Notes under the pieces: model-generated
What the model was told of the DNA's origin: nothing
The model's input: the letters and a program-made list of their open reading frames with translations, nothing else
The model's database searches: none
Program-made: the position numbers and the translations under genes
DNA from: Lyophyllum atratum
Taxonomy: Eukaryota; Basidiomycota; Agaricomycetes; Agaricales; Lyophyllaceae
Direction: 5' to 3'
DNA: 64,000 bases
Assembly (NCBI GenBank): GCA_014905825.1
Contig: JACGCN010000011.1
Location: 496,001 to 560,000 of the forward strand
Shown: positions 33,527-44,785 of the stretch, piece by piece
How the letters are laid out: the number at the start of each line of letters is the position of its first letter
How positions within the stretch are numbered: the stretch's first letter is position 1

Positions 33527-35321
33527 ATGTCCATCCTATCTACAATTGCGCAGCAATTACCGACTGTACTAGAGGACGCGATCGAAAAGTAAGTGATGTA
33601 TCACTTCGCATTTTCTACTCATGCGCTGATCTATGCTTCAATGGCAGTCAGCGAACGAATGTGAGTTCAAGTCCATCCAAGACCTCTATGCCCTTCTCAG
33701 CTACGGCGTCATTAGTATGTGGGATTCGCGAGCTTTACCATCCTAATTTGGGACCATGTCGACACATTCGCCACAGAGGTAAGTTAACTGGTTTGATCAT
33801 CTCGGTAACGCAAGTCTTCATCGGTAATCACAGGTCGAAGTCATCTGGAACGGCAAGAAAGGCCCAAGTGAGTGAATCTACTTGTACACGACGATTTGCC
33901 ATTGAATCTCGCGATAATTCCTAGTCGTATATCTGTTCTTGCTGGTCAGAGCAAACCGTCGGAAAGACTGTGATGATCCTGAACGAATATTTCCAGAACC
34001 GCTACCTCACGCCTCTGGGTTTCATGGTGAATCTGTTTGGTAAGAGCTGATATTGGAATTCGAGATAGATAGCTTAATTTGCCCCGCACTTCCCGAAGCG
34101 TACCTTTCCCCCGTGTGGACTTTCGAGGTCGGTATTATCTGACTGGTATCTAATCAACAACCCATTCACAAATCAACCACCACTCGTTCATTTCAGAGGT
34201 ATTCACTCCTCCTTCTCTTGTAATACAGCTTATAGAACCTTGTTTACAGGTGCAGTCACTTCATCAGGTATGAAGGGGCGATGACGGTGATAGGCATCAA
34301 TGTCGTTGGTATTTATTCCATATTTTATTCCACGACAATGCCTCATGCCTCCTTCATAGCGCTCATGATGTTATTGCGAATGCATGCAGTCTACTACAAG
34401 CAACTATGGATCGTAGGCATAGTCACCTTCCTTTGGCTGTGCCAATTGATTATGAATGCGTGGCTGTTGACACATGGACAAGGTATACTCGAAAATCCCT
34501 CATCCAGTTCCATACTTATGGATCTGCTGTAGCCGTGGTACATAATCCAGGATCTGGTGTACGAGGTGCGTTCTTTCCACGTATGACACTTTCTCAATCT
34601 AAGCCATTGGTCAGCCTGCACTATGATCTTCGACCCAGCATTGTTCGTTGCCGTACATCTCACATCATCTGACTCTGCTTACAACTCTTCGACTATCAGA
34701 AGCACCATCGCATCGTCTTCAGCCTGGATGCCTCTTCTCTACGACACGGTCGTCCTTAGCCTGACTATATACAAGGCTTTTCCGGGACTCCGCAGGCGGA
34801 GCACATCTTTTGTGATGAGACGGCTTCTGGAAGATGGGTTGATTTACTATTTGTACGCCACATGCCGGTGATTGGAACATGGCTGCCTACTTACGAGATC
34901 TCCTTCAGTGCTATATTTATCGTGACCCTCGTCCTGACAATCATGATCGTTGCAGCACCTCCTGGCTTGAAGAACATTACGGCTCAGTAAGACCTTGTCT
35001 TTGTGCATCGGGGATTTACTGATTAGTTCCTACAGGCTTGAGCTCCTGTAAGTTGTCTACATCCGTCGTGCCGCCAGTGCTTGCTCACCAGATCGCATTC
35101 CCGCAGCATAACCGTGCGTTGATCATTCCATCCAACACCACCATCTGACGTTGTCTCGTTCAAAGGTTACAATGATGTCCCGTATAACCCTCAATTTGAA
35201 GAAGGCGGCTCGAGATCGTGACACGGTGATATTGGATGCTGACGGGGGTTTGCGTAATCTGCGCTCTGCCACTCGTGCGAGGCGAGGCTGGCAATCTTCC
35301 TTGGCGATGTTCAATAGATGA
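33527..35321 (+). CDS. DUF6533 integral membrane protein, gene 1
   Basis: A seven-helix membrane protein of the fungal DUF6533 family, function unknown. At least ten short exons. Exon 1 reads MSILSTIAQQLPTVLEDAIE. The core signature follows: YVGFASFTILIWDHVDTFA, VEVIWNGKKGP, VYLFLL, NRYLTPLGF, YLSPVWTFE (the family pattern VAGxTxLxWDHxxTxxxEVxxIW...LNRY). Then RCSHFIRYEGAMTVIGINVV, LMMLLRMHAVYYKQLWIVGI, NAWLLTHGQ, SAWMPLLYDTVVLSLTIYK, MRRLLEDGLIYY and IFIVTLVLTIMIVAAPPGLK; the cytosolic tail ends TVTMMSRITLNLKKAARDR and stops at 35321. No disruption seen. Paralogous to the gene at 36540. Confidence 0.82.
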
Positions 35322-36457
35322 TCGGGCTACATCTCTCGCGGTTACTGCGTACGTTTATAGTTTGTGTAGCATTTATGTATGTGTAGCACCCGGCTGTTGT
35401 TGTAATATCACCATCTTAACGACGTCGAGGAAAAGATCATTGAAAGGATATAACCATTCAACCAATGCTATTGGTGTCGTATCACCGCAAATAGTCAGGT
35501 AGGTGGAAATTCGGTCAAGTAGCTTGTTTTATAACTCATAGGCCTTTCATCGACGCGTCAACGACGCGTCGCCCCATATCACCATTCTTGGACGTGTTCC
35601 CCCACGTGGTACAGCACGTGTAAGTTCCTCATCACCTTCAACTTGATTCCAACTTTCAAGTTGAAGCAAGTTCGTCCTCCACGGTCGCCCGATCACCCAA
35701 TGACCATGCTCTCGTCTTCTGCTTGCCAGGAACCGCATAAGCTCACATCCTCATCGATACATTCGGCGCCTACATATACTCAAATGTAACAGAAGACAGC
35801 AGATCTAGGGAATCAAACGCTACCGCGGCTGAGGTGGCTCTGGCAAATCAAGATATCATTTGGACCTCGAGACATGTCATGATCTGATTGTACGCGTCGT
35901 ATTCCCAGTTTTCAGTATGTCGCTAGCCTACTTCCTTGTATCTGTTCTTTCAGTCAACTCCGAGCAGGCCTTTCTGACTTGCGATATCCACGGATCCGGA
36001 GGGACGCACCGCCCGACTATTCAATCTATTATTGGATTACTTAGATGAGCGTCGTCAGTTCATGTCGTCGTAGTGCAGAAAGGGAATTTCTGCCAAGAGA
36101 CATACCACGACTGTCTAAACATCGCATCCTGGAGTTAGACTGGCTCCTTCATGGTCATCACTGCAATGTCCAAGACGTGGTCTATACACCGACGAGACCG
36201 ACTTGCGCTGATATTTCTGCCGTCCTCTGCCGTTACTTTTGCTCCAATCTAGGACATATATCATGTTCGATGTTGACATTTGGCTCCACACTATCTGAAG
36301 ATGGGACAGCGCTTTTATCAACTTGAACCCGATTCTCAGAGACTCCCATTCCCACTCCATGGATTAAGTATGTTGTTCTCCTCCTGTCCATCATCGCATA
36401 ATCCCCTTTCAGCAGTCAATTTAAAACCGGAATGGGGAAGCCTGCATCTCGTAAATA
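35322..36457. other. Region between the two DUF6533 genes, with coding-like fragments
   Basis: Exon-like pieces in the plus direction: 35541-35620 (NDASPHITILGRVPPRGTA followed by a gtaagt donor), about 35745-35880 (DTFGAYIYSNVTED, AAEVALANQDIIW) and 35990-36065 (DPEGRTARLFNLLLDYLDER). They have protein-like codon use but no joined frame I can support; possibly the remains of an unrelated gene. From about 36170 the DNA resembles the upstream region of gene 1. Confidence 0.4.
35551..35663. repeat. Cluster of short palindromes
   Basis: Two CGACGCGTC elements (35551-35559 and 35562-35570), two CACGTG E-boxes (35603-35608 and 35615-35620) and an inverted repeat CAACTTG/CAAGTTG (35639-35645 with 35657-35663). 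They overlap a coding-like fragment, so a regulatory role is uncertain. Confidence 0.45.
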
Positions 36458-36464
36458 TATAAGA
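36458..36464 (+). promoter_or_regulatory. TATA box of DUF6533 gene 2
   Basis: TATAAGA within aatatataagagtac, 82 bases before the start codon, in the same context as at 33458. Confidence 0.6.
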
Positions 36465-36539
36465 GTACATGCACGGGAGCCTTTACAGCTGTTCATCGCT
36501 TGCACGACTGATATTACTTCCTTGTATGCAGCCACGCTA

Positions 36540-38395
36540 ATGTCGCACTCGTCTACAGTCGTCGACCAGCTACCAAGCGTGATAGACGACGCATTCAGGG
36601 TGTAAGTCGCATGATATTCCATCTATCGAACTATTCGCTGATTTACGCACAAGGCTGCAGACGAATGTGAGCTCGCCGACCGTATGCAGGTTGTCGTTTC
36701 GTTCTGACTCATGGAATTTCAATCAGTACGTGGGATTCGCCAGTTTCACCATCCTGATTTGGGATCACATCGACACTTTTGATACAGAGGTAAGTTCGCT
36801 CGTTCGATTATCTTAGTGGCGCGGCTCTTCATGATAATCGCAGGTTGAAGTCATCTGGAAAGGGAAGAAAGGACCCAGTGAGTTAGCTTCCCTTTCACAC
36901 TACGGAATACTATCGAATCTAATAATCATGCTGCAGTAGTCTATCTTTTCCTGCTGGTTAGGGAGAGAAAGTCACTATCATGGCAATACTGAGCGAATCT
37001 TTTTAGAATCGATATTTCACCCCACTTGGGTATGTTGGCAATTTATACGGTAAGGCAAAATGCGACAGATACTTGATGTGCGACCCACTCCCTCTCCGTA
37101 GCCTACTTGTCGCCCACCTGGACTTACGAGGTGAGTTCTTCCGTCCAGGCATTTTCTTGACAGACGAATATTCAACGGATACCTCGGCTTCAGAGGTATT
37201 CAACCCATATGTCACGCGGTCATTGCGGTCGATGATGCGGCATTTTAAGGTGTCGCCACTTCATAAGGTTCGAGGGGGCTACAGTGATGATAGCCATAGA
37301 AGTTGTAGGTAATTATCCTGGCTCTTTCTTCTATAGAAACGTCGCACCAAATCCTCCATAGCAATCATGATGTTACTGCGGATTCAAGCCCTTTATCACA
37401 AGCAGCGATCAATCATCTACGGAGTCGGGTTCCTCCTCCTTTGCCAGACAATAGTGAATGCCTGGCTGTTGACAAAAGGAGAACGTATGTCCTGCAGACC
37501 TTATCTACCTTCGCAACTCTCGATATATCGCAGCCGTGGTCCATAATCCGAACTCGGGTGTACGAGGTGGGTAGCAGCTCTTTCAAGAGTGCCTAGTGCC
37601 ACGAAAGTGATACATATATCATCCAGCCTGCAGTATGATTTTCGATACAAAAATGTTTGTTGCCATATATTCGTATCAGCCGATACATGGTTGACGTTCT
37701 TTCTATTTGATAGTAGCGTGCTTGCAGCAGCATCGGCCTGGATGCCTCTTCTCTACGACACCATCATTCTTGGTCTCACTCTTTGCAAGACCCTTCCAGC
37801 TTACCGCAGCAAGAACATGTCTTTCATTATGAGACGGATTCTCGAAGATGGACTAATTTACTATACGTGCGCCATATCTCAAATGGAAGTTGGAACTTCA
37901 TTTCGTGCTGACTAGATGTCTTTCAGAGTTATATTCGCCATTACGCTCATTCTTACCTTCATGATCATCGCAGCCCCTCCTGGCGTGAAGAATATTACGG
38001 CTCAGTAAGATCTCGTTTGTAAACTACTAGTACAAGGTCTAATGACTCAACACTTACGTATACAGAACAGAACAACTGTAAGCTTTACATGTCTGTCGTA
38101 CTATGTTCAAGTTCTCTTACGTTCCTGCTCGAACTTTAGCCTGACCGTGAGTTAATCCCTAGTATCTTTATTTGCTTTCTCTTATGTCGTCTTCAAGGTT
38201 ACAATGATGTCGCGCATAACCCTCAATCTGAAAAAGGCAGCGCGAAAGCTCGATGCGCTGGTACTGGATGTCGACGCGGATGGAGTTGTGCATCATATGC
38301 CCTTGCACATGGACAGGTCCTTTGGCACTCAACGGTGGCAAGACTTAATGTCATTCCAGATACTACATACCAGTGCCGTTGCTACCGATGCTTAG
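36540..38395 (+). CDS. DUF6533 integral membrane protein, gene 2
   Basis: Paralog of the gene at 33527 with the same exon plan. Exon 1 is MSHSSTVVDQLPSVIDDAF; the core reads YVGFASFTILIWDHIDTFD, VEVIWKGKKGP, VYLFLL, NRYFTPLGYVGNLY and YLSPTWTYE; then LLRIQALYHKQRSIIYGVGF, NAWLLTKGE, SAWMPLLYDTIILGLTLCK, MRRILEDGLIYY and LTFMIIAAPPGVK. The tail TMMSRITLNLKKAARKLDAL is longer than in gene 1 and ends at 38395. Similar words after the last helix suggest a conserved cytosolic interaction segment. The intergenic spacing to the convergent carrier gene is only 67 bp. Confidence 0.8.
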
Positions 38396-38462
38396 ACGTC
38401 GCTCTTCCAGAACTCTTAGTCCCCTCCCTTCCCTTCCTTCAGATGTACATTACGTTGTACCG

Positions 38463-39799
38463 CTATATCGGAATTCCAGTGAAGCGCAGGCCTTGCTTCT
38501 GCCCTGCTATAACAATGCCCGCTGCCAGCAAAGGGAAAAAGGTAATCCACCAGGCCCGGAACATGGTTCCCCAGCCCTCTTCCGTGACCATTCTCTTCGC
38601 ACAATCAACAAAGCTCAGGTATGGATCAGCTTCGTCTCGCAAACTGTAGAACGCTATCAGTTAGTACGCCTCTAGAGTATAGGAAGATGAACAAACCCAA
38701 TGACGTCCTCCCCAGCAGCGCCGGGATATACGGGAGGTGCCTCTAAGGCGATGCCCTCCTCCTGGGGAACTGCTGATGCATGGTTGCGCTGGAGTGCCAG
38801 TCTTGCTGCCATGATATCCAAGGGCACGAGTACTACGGTAGCGACGACAACAACTATGAAGTACATCGAGAACTTGAAGATCATCATGTTATCAACTTCG
38901 TCTTTTGATTTAGGAAGTTCGGGAAGCAGGAGGCGTAAAAGGGGCATGACACCTAGCACAGAGATGAGGGAGCGTAAGATCGTGGCGACGAGCAGCCCAG
39001 GGGTGAGGTAGAGAACATATGGGCGGGCACGTTCGGTGGGTGTCAGCAAAGTGCGTAAGCTCTGCCTGAGGCCGAAGAAAGGCAACTTGTAGGGCGTCGT
39101 TATTGCACTGTGCGGCGGGGGTTTAGGTAGTTGTTCAATATACCCGGTTCGAATACAGGGGCCTCACCGATATGTCAGAATATTGACCGGCAGGGTGACC
39201 AGGATCGACCCGGCAGTATACGCAAGTCCTGCCTGTTTGTCGTTCATTCAGTCCTCGACATGGGGGAATATCGCAGTCAAGTTTTCATACCAATGGTCCG
39301 GTGTCCAGTCCTGGGCGCTTGCCAGGAAACGCATCAGGTCGTCCTTCGACGAGGATGTAGATGCCAGTCAGGAGATAGAAGAACAGACTCAACAACAGCA
39401 CTGGCACTGTAGATAGATTCACCATTAGCAGCCTAATTTCATATGAACGAAATCCAGGGCAGGAAACTTACTTGTGCCCTTGTAAAGCCCAGCCCATCCC
39501 TGCGCGGCGTAGATATCAGCCAATGACGCGTAACAGACTCGTTTTTGACATACCTCAAGCTTATAGATCCTCTTCAACATCGCAAAGTACCCGCTGACGG
39601 CAGGGCCTGTACGAACTTGCGTCACTGTATCCGAGCCATCCTCGACGTTCTCGAGTCGGATAGCCTTAGGGCTATAATTCGCCCTATAACGCACGAGTAC
39701 ACCGACCAAAGGGATGGTAATAGCGAGACTGAGGCCAAGATTAAAGATTAGAGCAGGGACTAGAAACCCAGCCCCAGGGTTGAGTTCACCAAGATGCAT
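38463..39799 (-). CDS. Mitochondrial-carrier-like membrane protein, copy 1
   Basis: Fungal member of the mitochondrial carrier superfamily fold, substrate unknown. Exons give: MHLGELNPGAGFLVPALIFN with VGVLVRYRANYSPKAI (helix 1), GYFAMLKRIYKLE, GWAGLYKGT (the carrier GxxxLYKG element), LLLSLFFYLLTGIYILVEG, LAYTAGSILVTLPVNILTYR, SLRTLLTPTERARPYVLYLT, MMIFKFSMYFIVVVVATVVL with PLDIMAARLALQRNHA (second carrier repeat), and the last exon SLRDEADPYLSFVDCAKRMV, EEGWGTMFRAWWITF, ending GLRFTGIPI with the stop at 38463. The classical PxD/ExxK/R motif is only partly visible (PLDIMAARL). Frame is open in all exons. A dead paralog lies directly upstream. Confidence 0.78.
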
Positions 39800-40135
39800 G
39801 GTAGTAAAGACGGTGAGTAAAAGCTGTGTGGGGTATGTTTACCTTATTTAAGTAGTCTCAAGGCTTCGATTTTGATGGACCTGGGCCTGGAGGTAGTTGG
39901 CTGTGTCAGAATAGGCGCTGCGCAGTCGTAAGTCACTGATTTGGGCACCACGTATCTGGTTGCCGCTTATGCTCAGATCTAAGACCGACGAGGGCGCTGC
40001 TCGATATGCACTTCAGTTGACGAGTGAGTTCTGAAGACTCAATTCCTTCGCAGTGATATTCTAGTACCTGGGAATCCCAAAAATACAGCAGCGAGACAAG
40101 GTAATGTTCCAATGGCAAATCCCCCCCACCAACGC
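39800..40135. other. Spacer between the two carrier-like copies
   Basis: 336 bp holding the upstream region of copy 1 and the 3' flank of copy 2. No coding frame supported. Confidence 0.5.
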
Positions 40136-41391
40136 TTAGACTGAAGCAGCCCCCACAAGCAGAGCAAACATCGTAAACCACCAGGCACGGAACAAGGCAC
40201 CGCGGCCTTCCTCTGCCGTCATATGCTTCGCACAATCAACAAAGCCAAGATAGGGATCAGCTTCATTGCGCAGGCTATACAATGAATCAGTCCAGGTGAA
40301 AACACGACACGACAAGCTGGTACAGACGAAGAGAAATACGAACCCAATGACTTCCTACGTTTCCGCAAGAGGACTCGAATACGCCGGTGGCTCTTCAGTA
40401 GCGGTAGCTCCATCCTGAGTAGTGGCCGACTTATAATCATCGGATGTATGGTTGTGTTGGATCGCGAGCCTCGTCGTGATGTTCTCTAAGGGTGTGCAAA
40501 TACTTGTAGCGAGGATGATGACGATTAAGTAGATTGCCAGCTTCGGGATAGAGACAGTGACTAGCTTCCCATTAGGTCGAATAACCACTGAGAGAAGGAA
40601 GCGCCGGAGAGGTGTGATGATTAGGACTAAGATAACGATTTGCAGGATCTCAGCAACGAGAAGGCCAGGTGTTAGATAGAGCATCCAGGGACGCGCTCGT
40701 TCGGTCGGAGTCAAGAGAGTGCGCATGCTCTGCCTGAGGCTAAAGAATGCGAGTTTTGGCGTAATTATAGCGCTGTAGAAACAGTCATTACTTGTCGAGG
40801 TTTCCTCCCATGCTGGATACTCACCGGTTAGTAAGAATTACAGAGGGGAGTGAGATGAGCACCACGCCCGTGCCGTAGATGAGTACTGAGTGATGCCTGT
40901 TGAAGAACCATCCTTGAGCATCAGATCAAAGCGACGACTACTCACCATTATTCCAAGTTTCGGTGGGCCGCGAGCGCCAGTAGGCGCCAGTCCAGGATTC
41001 GGGCCCCTCATACATGACAAGTACAACGGACAACAGGATGACGATGAAACTCGTCAACAACGTCGGCGCTAAACAGAACACCGACCTGTACCCTTGTAGA
41101 GACCACTCCAACCCTGTCCAAGGCTCGCGGTGAGAACTAATTTCCGGCTCGACGATATGACCACATACCTCGATTCTGTAGACCCTGCCCATCATTGTGA
41201 AGTATTCCCCTGACAATTGGGCCTGTATAGACTGGTGCGCCATTCTCGATGTCTAGTTGGACGGCCTTAGGGTTGTAGTTTGCCCTATAACGCACCAGCA
41301 CACCAGTGAAATGAATGGTGATAGCTAGGCTGATGACTATGCCGCACAATACGGTCTAGATGAGTACAAATAGACCGAGGCCCGAGATCAT
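40136..41391 (-). pseudogene. Mitochondrial-carrier-like gene, copy 2, inactivated
   Basis: Clearly paralogous to copy 1: ITIHFTGVLVRYRANYNPKA, MRTLLTPTERARPWMLYLTP, LENITTRLAIQHNHTS and the last exon SLRNEADPYLGFVDCAKHMT, EEGRGALFRAWWFTMF. Three defects are visible. A TAG (41356-41358) interrupts the first exon after 11 codons from the ATG at 41389-41391. One extra base near 41205 shifts the frame in the GYFTMMGRVYRIE block. A second TAG (40355-40357) sits just before the VIG donor that is intact in copy 1. The conserved Trp of GWG is also Arg. Sequencing error could explain one defect but hardly three. Confidence 0.8.
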
Positions 41392-42070
41392 GGATGATGA
41401 AGGGAGGATGGAAGAGGGCTACGAAGGTTAGTGAGACCGTTGAGACTAATAGAGCTACATAAGTGCTGCATGTAGTCGCCGCGATGTTGCTATGATGTGA
41501 TGAATTGGTGGGTTGCTGAGGGCTACGCGCTCACGGCAAGGTATAAATCAATCAATTCCGCAGGTATCGTTATGTAGGGTAGAATTCGAGGCACTCGACC
41601 TGGCTTGAACAATATACTTCGGCTTGAACGATGCTATGGAAGAACTTGAGGAGGATTCGATCACGGCACCGACAAGGCTCGGGTTCCACGCCACTTCTCA
41701 TCCATATTCTCGTCCAAACTGGGGAGCTCGCAGCAACGCACGAATCAAAGGAATGCGTAGAAAAATGTGACTTACAACCGTGAATGTGATCTGGCAGCCA
41801 GATGACTCACTCAACAGTTGACTAGAATCGCCATGGACGGTGAAACATAGTTCTAAAATTCATCCCGTTATAAAATACCAATACCATGGGAAAGAAACAC
41901 CAATAATTCTGTGGTTTCAGGAGTCCTACCCAGATCGCATGACGCCAAGTATCTCAGTCGACACGCGTCAAACATGGGTTGCTGGTGAATAATGCATATG
42001 GCGTGGCATGGGTGTCATGATGCATACAGAGATTTTATGGATTCATATCCAACAACAAAAAGAGATGCCC
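41392..42070. other. Intergenic region, no gene recognised
   Basis: No coding frame. It contains the former upstream region of the inactive carrier gene and the 3' flank of the eL27 gene. Confidence 0.5.
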
Positions 42071-42694
42071 TCAGAACTAAAGAAACATTTGAGTTTGGAT
42101 CGGAATGCGATGTCACGAGGAGACTCACCCTAAGCGCTGTGAAGAACCACTTGTTCTTTCCGGCAATGTAGCGCTCCTCAAACAGCTTCTTGATCGTCTT
42201 CTTGGCGTCCTGACGCTGTGTGGGCTCCTTGAAGGTGTCATGAGCCACAGTTCCCTTCAGACCTTCCAACTCGAGAGCGTAACGGGTCGGGAACAGATGG
42301 GAGTAGTTGACGATCTGATATCATGACAGTCCGTTAGATATTAGCCGCGGTGTAAGACAAGTATACGCACCTTGATGAAAGGCTTCACTTTGCTCCGTAG
42401 TGCCAACTTTTTCTGCCCCATACGCCTCGTCACCTTCCGGGGGTACCTCTCGACCCCAGCAACCACAGCATGAGGGTATGGCCGATCCTTAGTGCCTTCG
42501 TCAACCTGCTTAATGACAACGACCTTCTTGCCGGCTTGACGGCCTTGGAGCACAATTGCGACCTGGACTTAAAGTTTAGTCTGCGGGACGTGTTTGACAG
42601 CGCGATTTATGTACCTTGCCGGGCTTGTATACTGAGATCGATGTTAGTGACGATGACAAGGCATACAATCTTCAAGCGGCATACCTTTTACCAT
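42071..42694 (-). CDS. RPL27: 60S ribosomal protein eL27
   Basis: Cytosolic large-subunit ribosomal protein. Five exons (42685-42694, 42615-42631, 42371-42562, 42129-42314, 42071-42076) sum to 411 nt, exactly 136 residues as in yeast and human. The product starts [20 protein letters not shown], continues with [42 protein letters not shown], and ends [10 protein letters not shown]. The exons of 10, 17 and 6 nt are required for the conserved N- and C-termini: the last codes only for Phe and the stop. Early, closely spaced introns are common in fungal ribosomal protein genes. Confidence 0.96.
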
Positions 42695-42844
42695 TGTGTG
42701 GGTCGACGAGCTCTTGGTTGCCTCTGTTTTCAATACTGTTGGAGGGAATTCGGTGTATTCGGCTATCGCCGTGGTGGCTTGCTAGTCTTGAAAATAAGGT
42801 TTGTTTGCATCACGGCCAATCCCGGCGGGACTTGATATTCAAAA

Positions 42845-43450
42845 TTAGTCTTTCATCGCTGCCTTGATGAGCTCGACGATGCCTGCAGTCCGCTGCGATA
42901 GGCTTTGAACCCCTCAAGGTGATCTGCATTCATCGCAAACGAACGATCCCAGTTGCATCTTAGGCAATGAAATACCGTTGCAGTACAGCGAATGTGTCGC
43001 AAAGGCCACCCCTTGGATGTTAACCTAACCTTCAACTTTCCTGAGCACTTACTATTTACCTTGATGGTACTGAGAGCCAGTTGGACAGCGACTCGGCGTT
43101 GCATGTACTTATGTGGCAGCGTTCTGATCGAGTCCAGACGTGTGCTGGAAGGCAGACACCAAATTCTTTGTTGCGGACGACTTCGACGCGCTTGGGTCGA
43201 GGAAGGTTGGGCACTGGGTGAGTATACACGACTGCGGTCTCGACTCTCGGCAAATTTTCGCCCCATTGGCATCTATCCCAGCTATATATTTAAACATGAC
43301 AAGGACCTGGACTTTGGTCAAGACCACCTCCTCGAGAGATATCAGGACTCAGGCTCAGGACTTTCAGAAGGGCCGGCTGTTATCTATTCGTGCACTCCGC
43401 ATAAAGACCCACTCTTATCTCCTGCCTTGCAAACATAGATAAGTTCGATG
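42845..43450 (-). other. Unresolved coding-like region (minus strand favoured)
   Basis: Several exon-like stretches but no joined gene I can name. On the minus strand, 42845-42890 reads TAGIVELIKAAMKD before a TAA, and 43050-43110 reads KYMQRRVAVQLALSTIK before a gtaaat donor; acceptor tatcgcag would join them in phase 0. Another stretch gives VPNLPRPKRVEVVRNKEFG in a different frame. Plus-strand frames overlap the same DNA. A small multi-exon gene is likely; its product is not recognised. Confidence 0.35.
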
Positions 43451-44200
43451 GCAAATTCTTGCCGCCCACAACTCCGTGTTTTCATCATCTTCGTTGTTAG
43501 TGCGTTACGTTGATCTTACCAATGCCGAGTTGCTGACGAACGAGCCGGACAGAGGTACCCAGTTCTTGTCCCTCCAGGGTGCGCAGTTACGAACTGCTTA
43601 AATCCTCCTTAGTTCCCGTTTGGTTCCATCTTTCGGGCTCATTATGTTGTAATGATCCTCAACACTCATCTGCCGTTTCGTCTATGTTCTATTCAATTGA
43701 ATAATACTCGGCGCGGCTTGGTATTCTCACTGTCATATGGCGACTTCAGGATGTGGTAGGCTTGTGGCACCCTTAGGCCGACCAAATGGTGCTGGCGGAC
43801 GTCCGCTTAGTTCGCGGAAGCGCATCACCTCTCGGAGACAAACGGTCAGAAGCACCTTCAATGCAGGGACGGCTACACTGTTCTCATCCGGACCGTTCTT
43901 ACGTTGATTTCATATCACACTAAGGTCAGGGTATACGTACGCATCGCTCGGGCCCATGCGTATATACCTTCGCGGCTTCGGTGCAAAAAGCAAGAAAAAA
44001 CATCGACGGAGAGCAAGAAGCCCCGTAGGGATATATTCCGATTGTGCATCGTGTCGAGGCAAGAACCAAAGAGAGTTAAGTAAACGAGCGTGTACGCCTG
44101 GAACAACAGACCAAGATGAATAAGATATATACAGCAAGGTAGGGGGAGGGATAGGCCAGGTGTCCGATGGGCGTACGTCCGTCAGGGAGGGGAGTAGAAT
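43451..44200. other. Intergenic region, no gene recognised
   Basis: Short frames only. Contains the 3' flank of the hydrophobin gene on its right side. Confidence 0.5.
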
Positions 44201-44785
44201 CTAGAGGTTGATGTTGACTGTAAAAAAGTTAGCGACATTCAACACGCGTCAATGTCAAGTAAACGCACTAGGTGAGCAACCAATGGCAATAAGACCGTTG
44301 AAGCTGTTGTTCGTGCAGCAGACGGGTTGGGAGGTGCTAGAATATAATCATAAATCGACGTGGCAATGTAAGAGGAGGCCAGGACGCTTACCAAGAGTTG
44401 CCACCAATCCCGATGATAGAAAGAGGAGAGCACGTCAGGCCAACAGCGACGGTAGGCCCAACGACAATGCCAAGAAGACCAATGAGGAGTGCCGCGACGG
44501 GGTTGTTGGCTTGGGTAACACTGTTGCAGCACTGGACGGGTCCGGTGTTGCACTGGTTGGGGGTACCAGAGGGTGTCCCTCGCCTGGCAACTGTAGGGGA
44601 CGCGTTTCAGCATCGGCATAGGATGACAGGCCGTGTTACTAACCACCAGCGGGTGTTGGGGCCCTACGGACAGGAGGAAGAGGAGGAAGACCCCGAGAAA
44701 GACGGTCAGCGTTGGTCTCCGTGGGGACGGCGCCGACGGAGACGGCAGCAGCAGCGACAACGGCAAAAACGGTGGAGAACTTCAT
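44201..44785 (-). CDS. Class I hydrophobin
   Basis: Small secreted amphipathic protein that self-assembles at air-water interfaces and coats aerial hyphae and fruit bodies. The signal peptide is MKFSTVFAVVAAAAVSVGAV. The spliced product of about 141 residues has all eight cysteines: C-NTGPVQ-CC, 31 residues, C, 12 residues, C-TSQPV-CC, 12 residues, C. The spacing and the hydrophobic loop LLIGLLGIVVGPTVAVGL fit class I. Four exons; the last has 17 nt and supplies the conserved end ININL. A dibasic RR before the first Cys may be a processing site. A TATA box lies 76 bases upstream. Specific developmental role unknown. Confidence 0.95.

Noticed and set aside
39130..39170. ggttcgaatac, similar to a tRNA B box
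   Set aside because: No A box or acceptor and anticodon stems could be built around it; similar words at 28435 and 53105 also fail.
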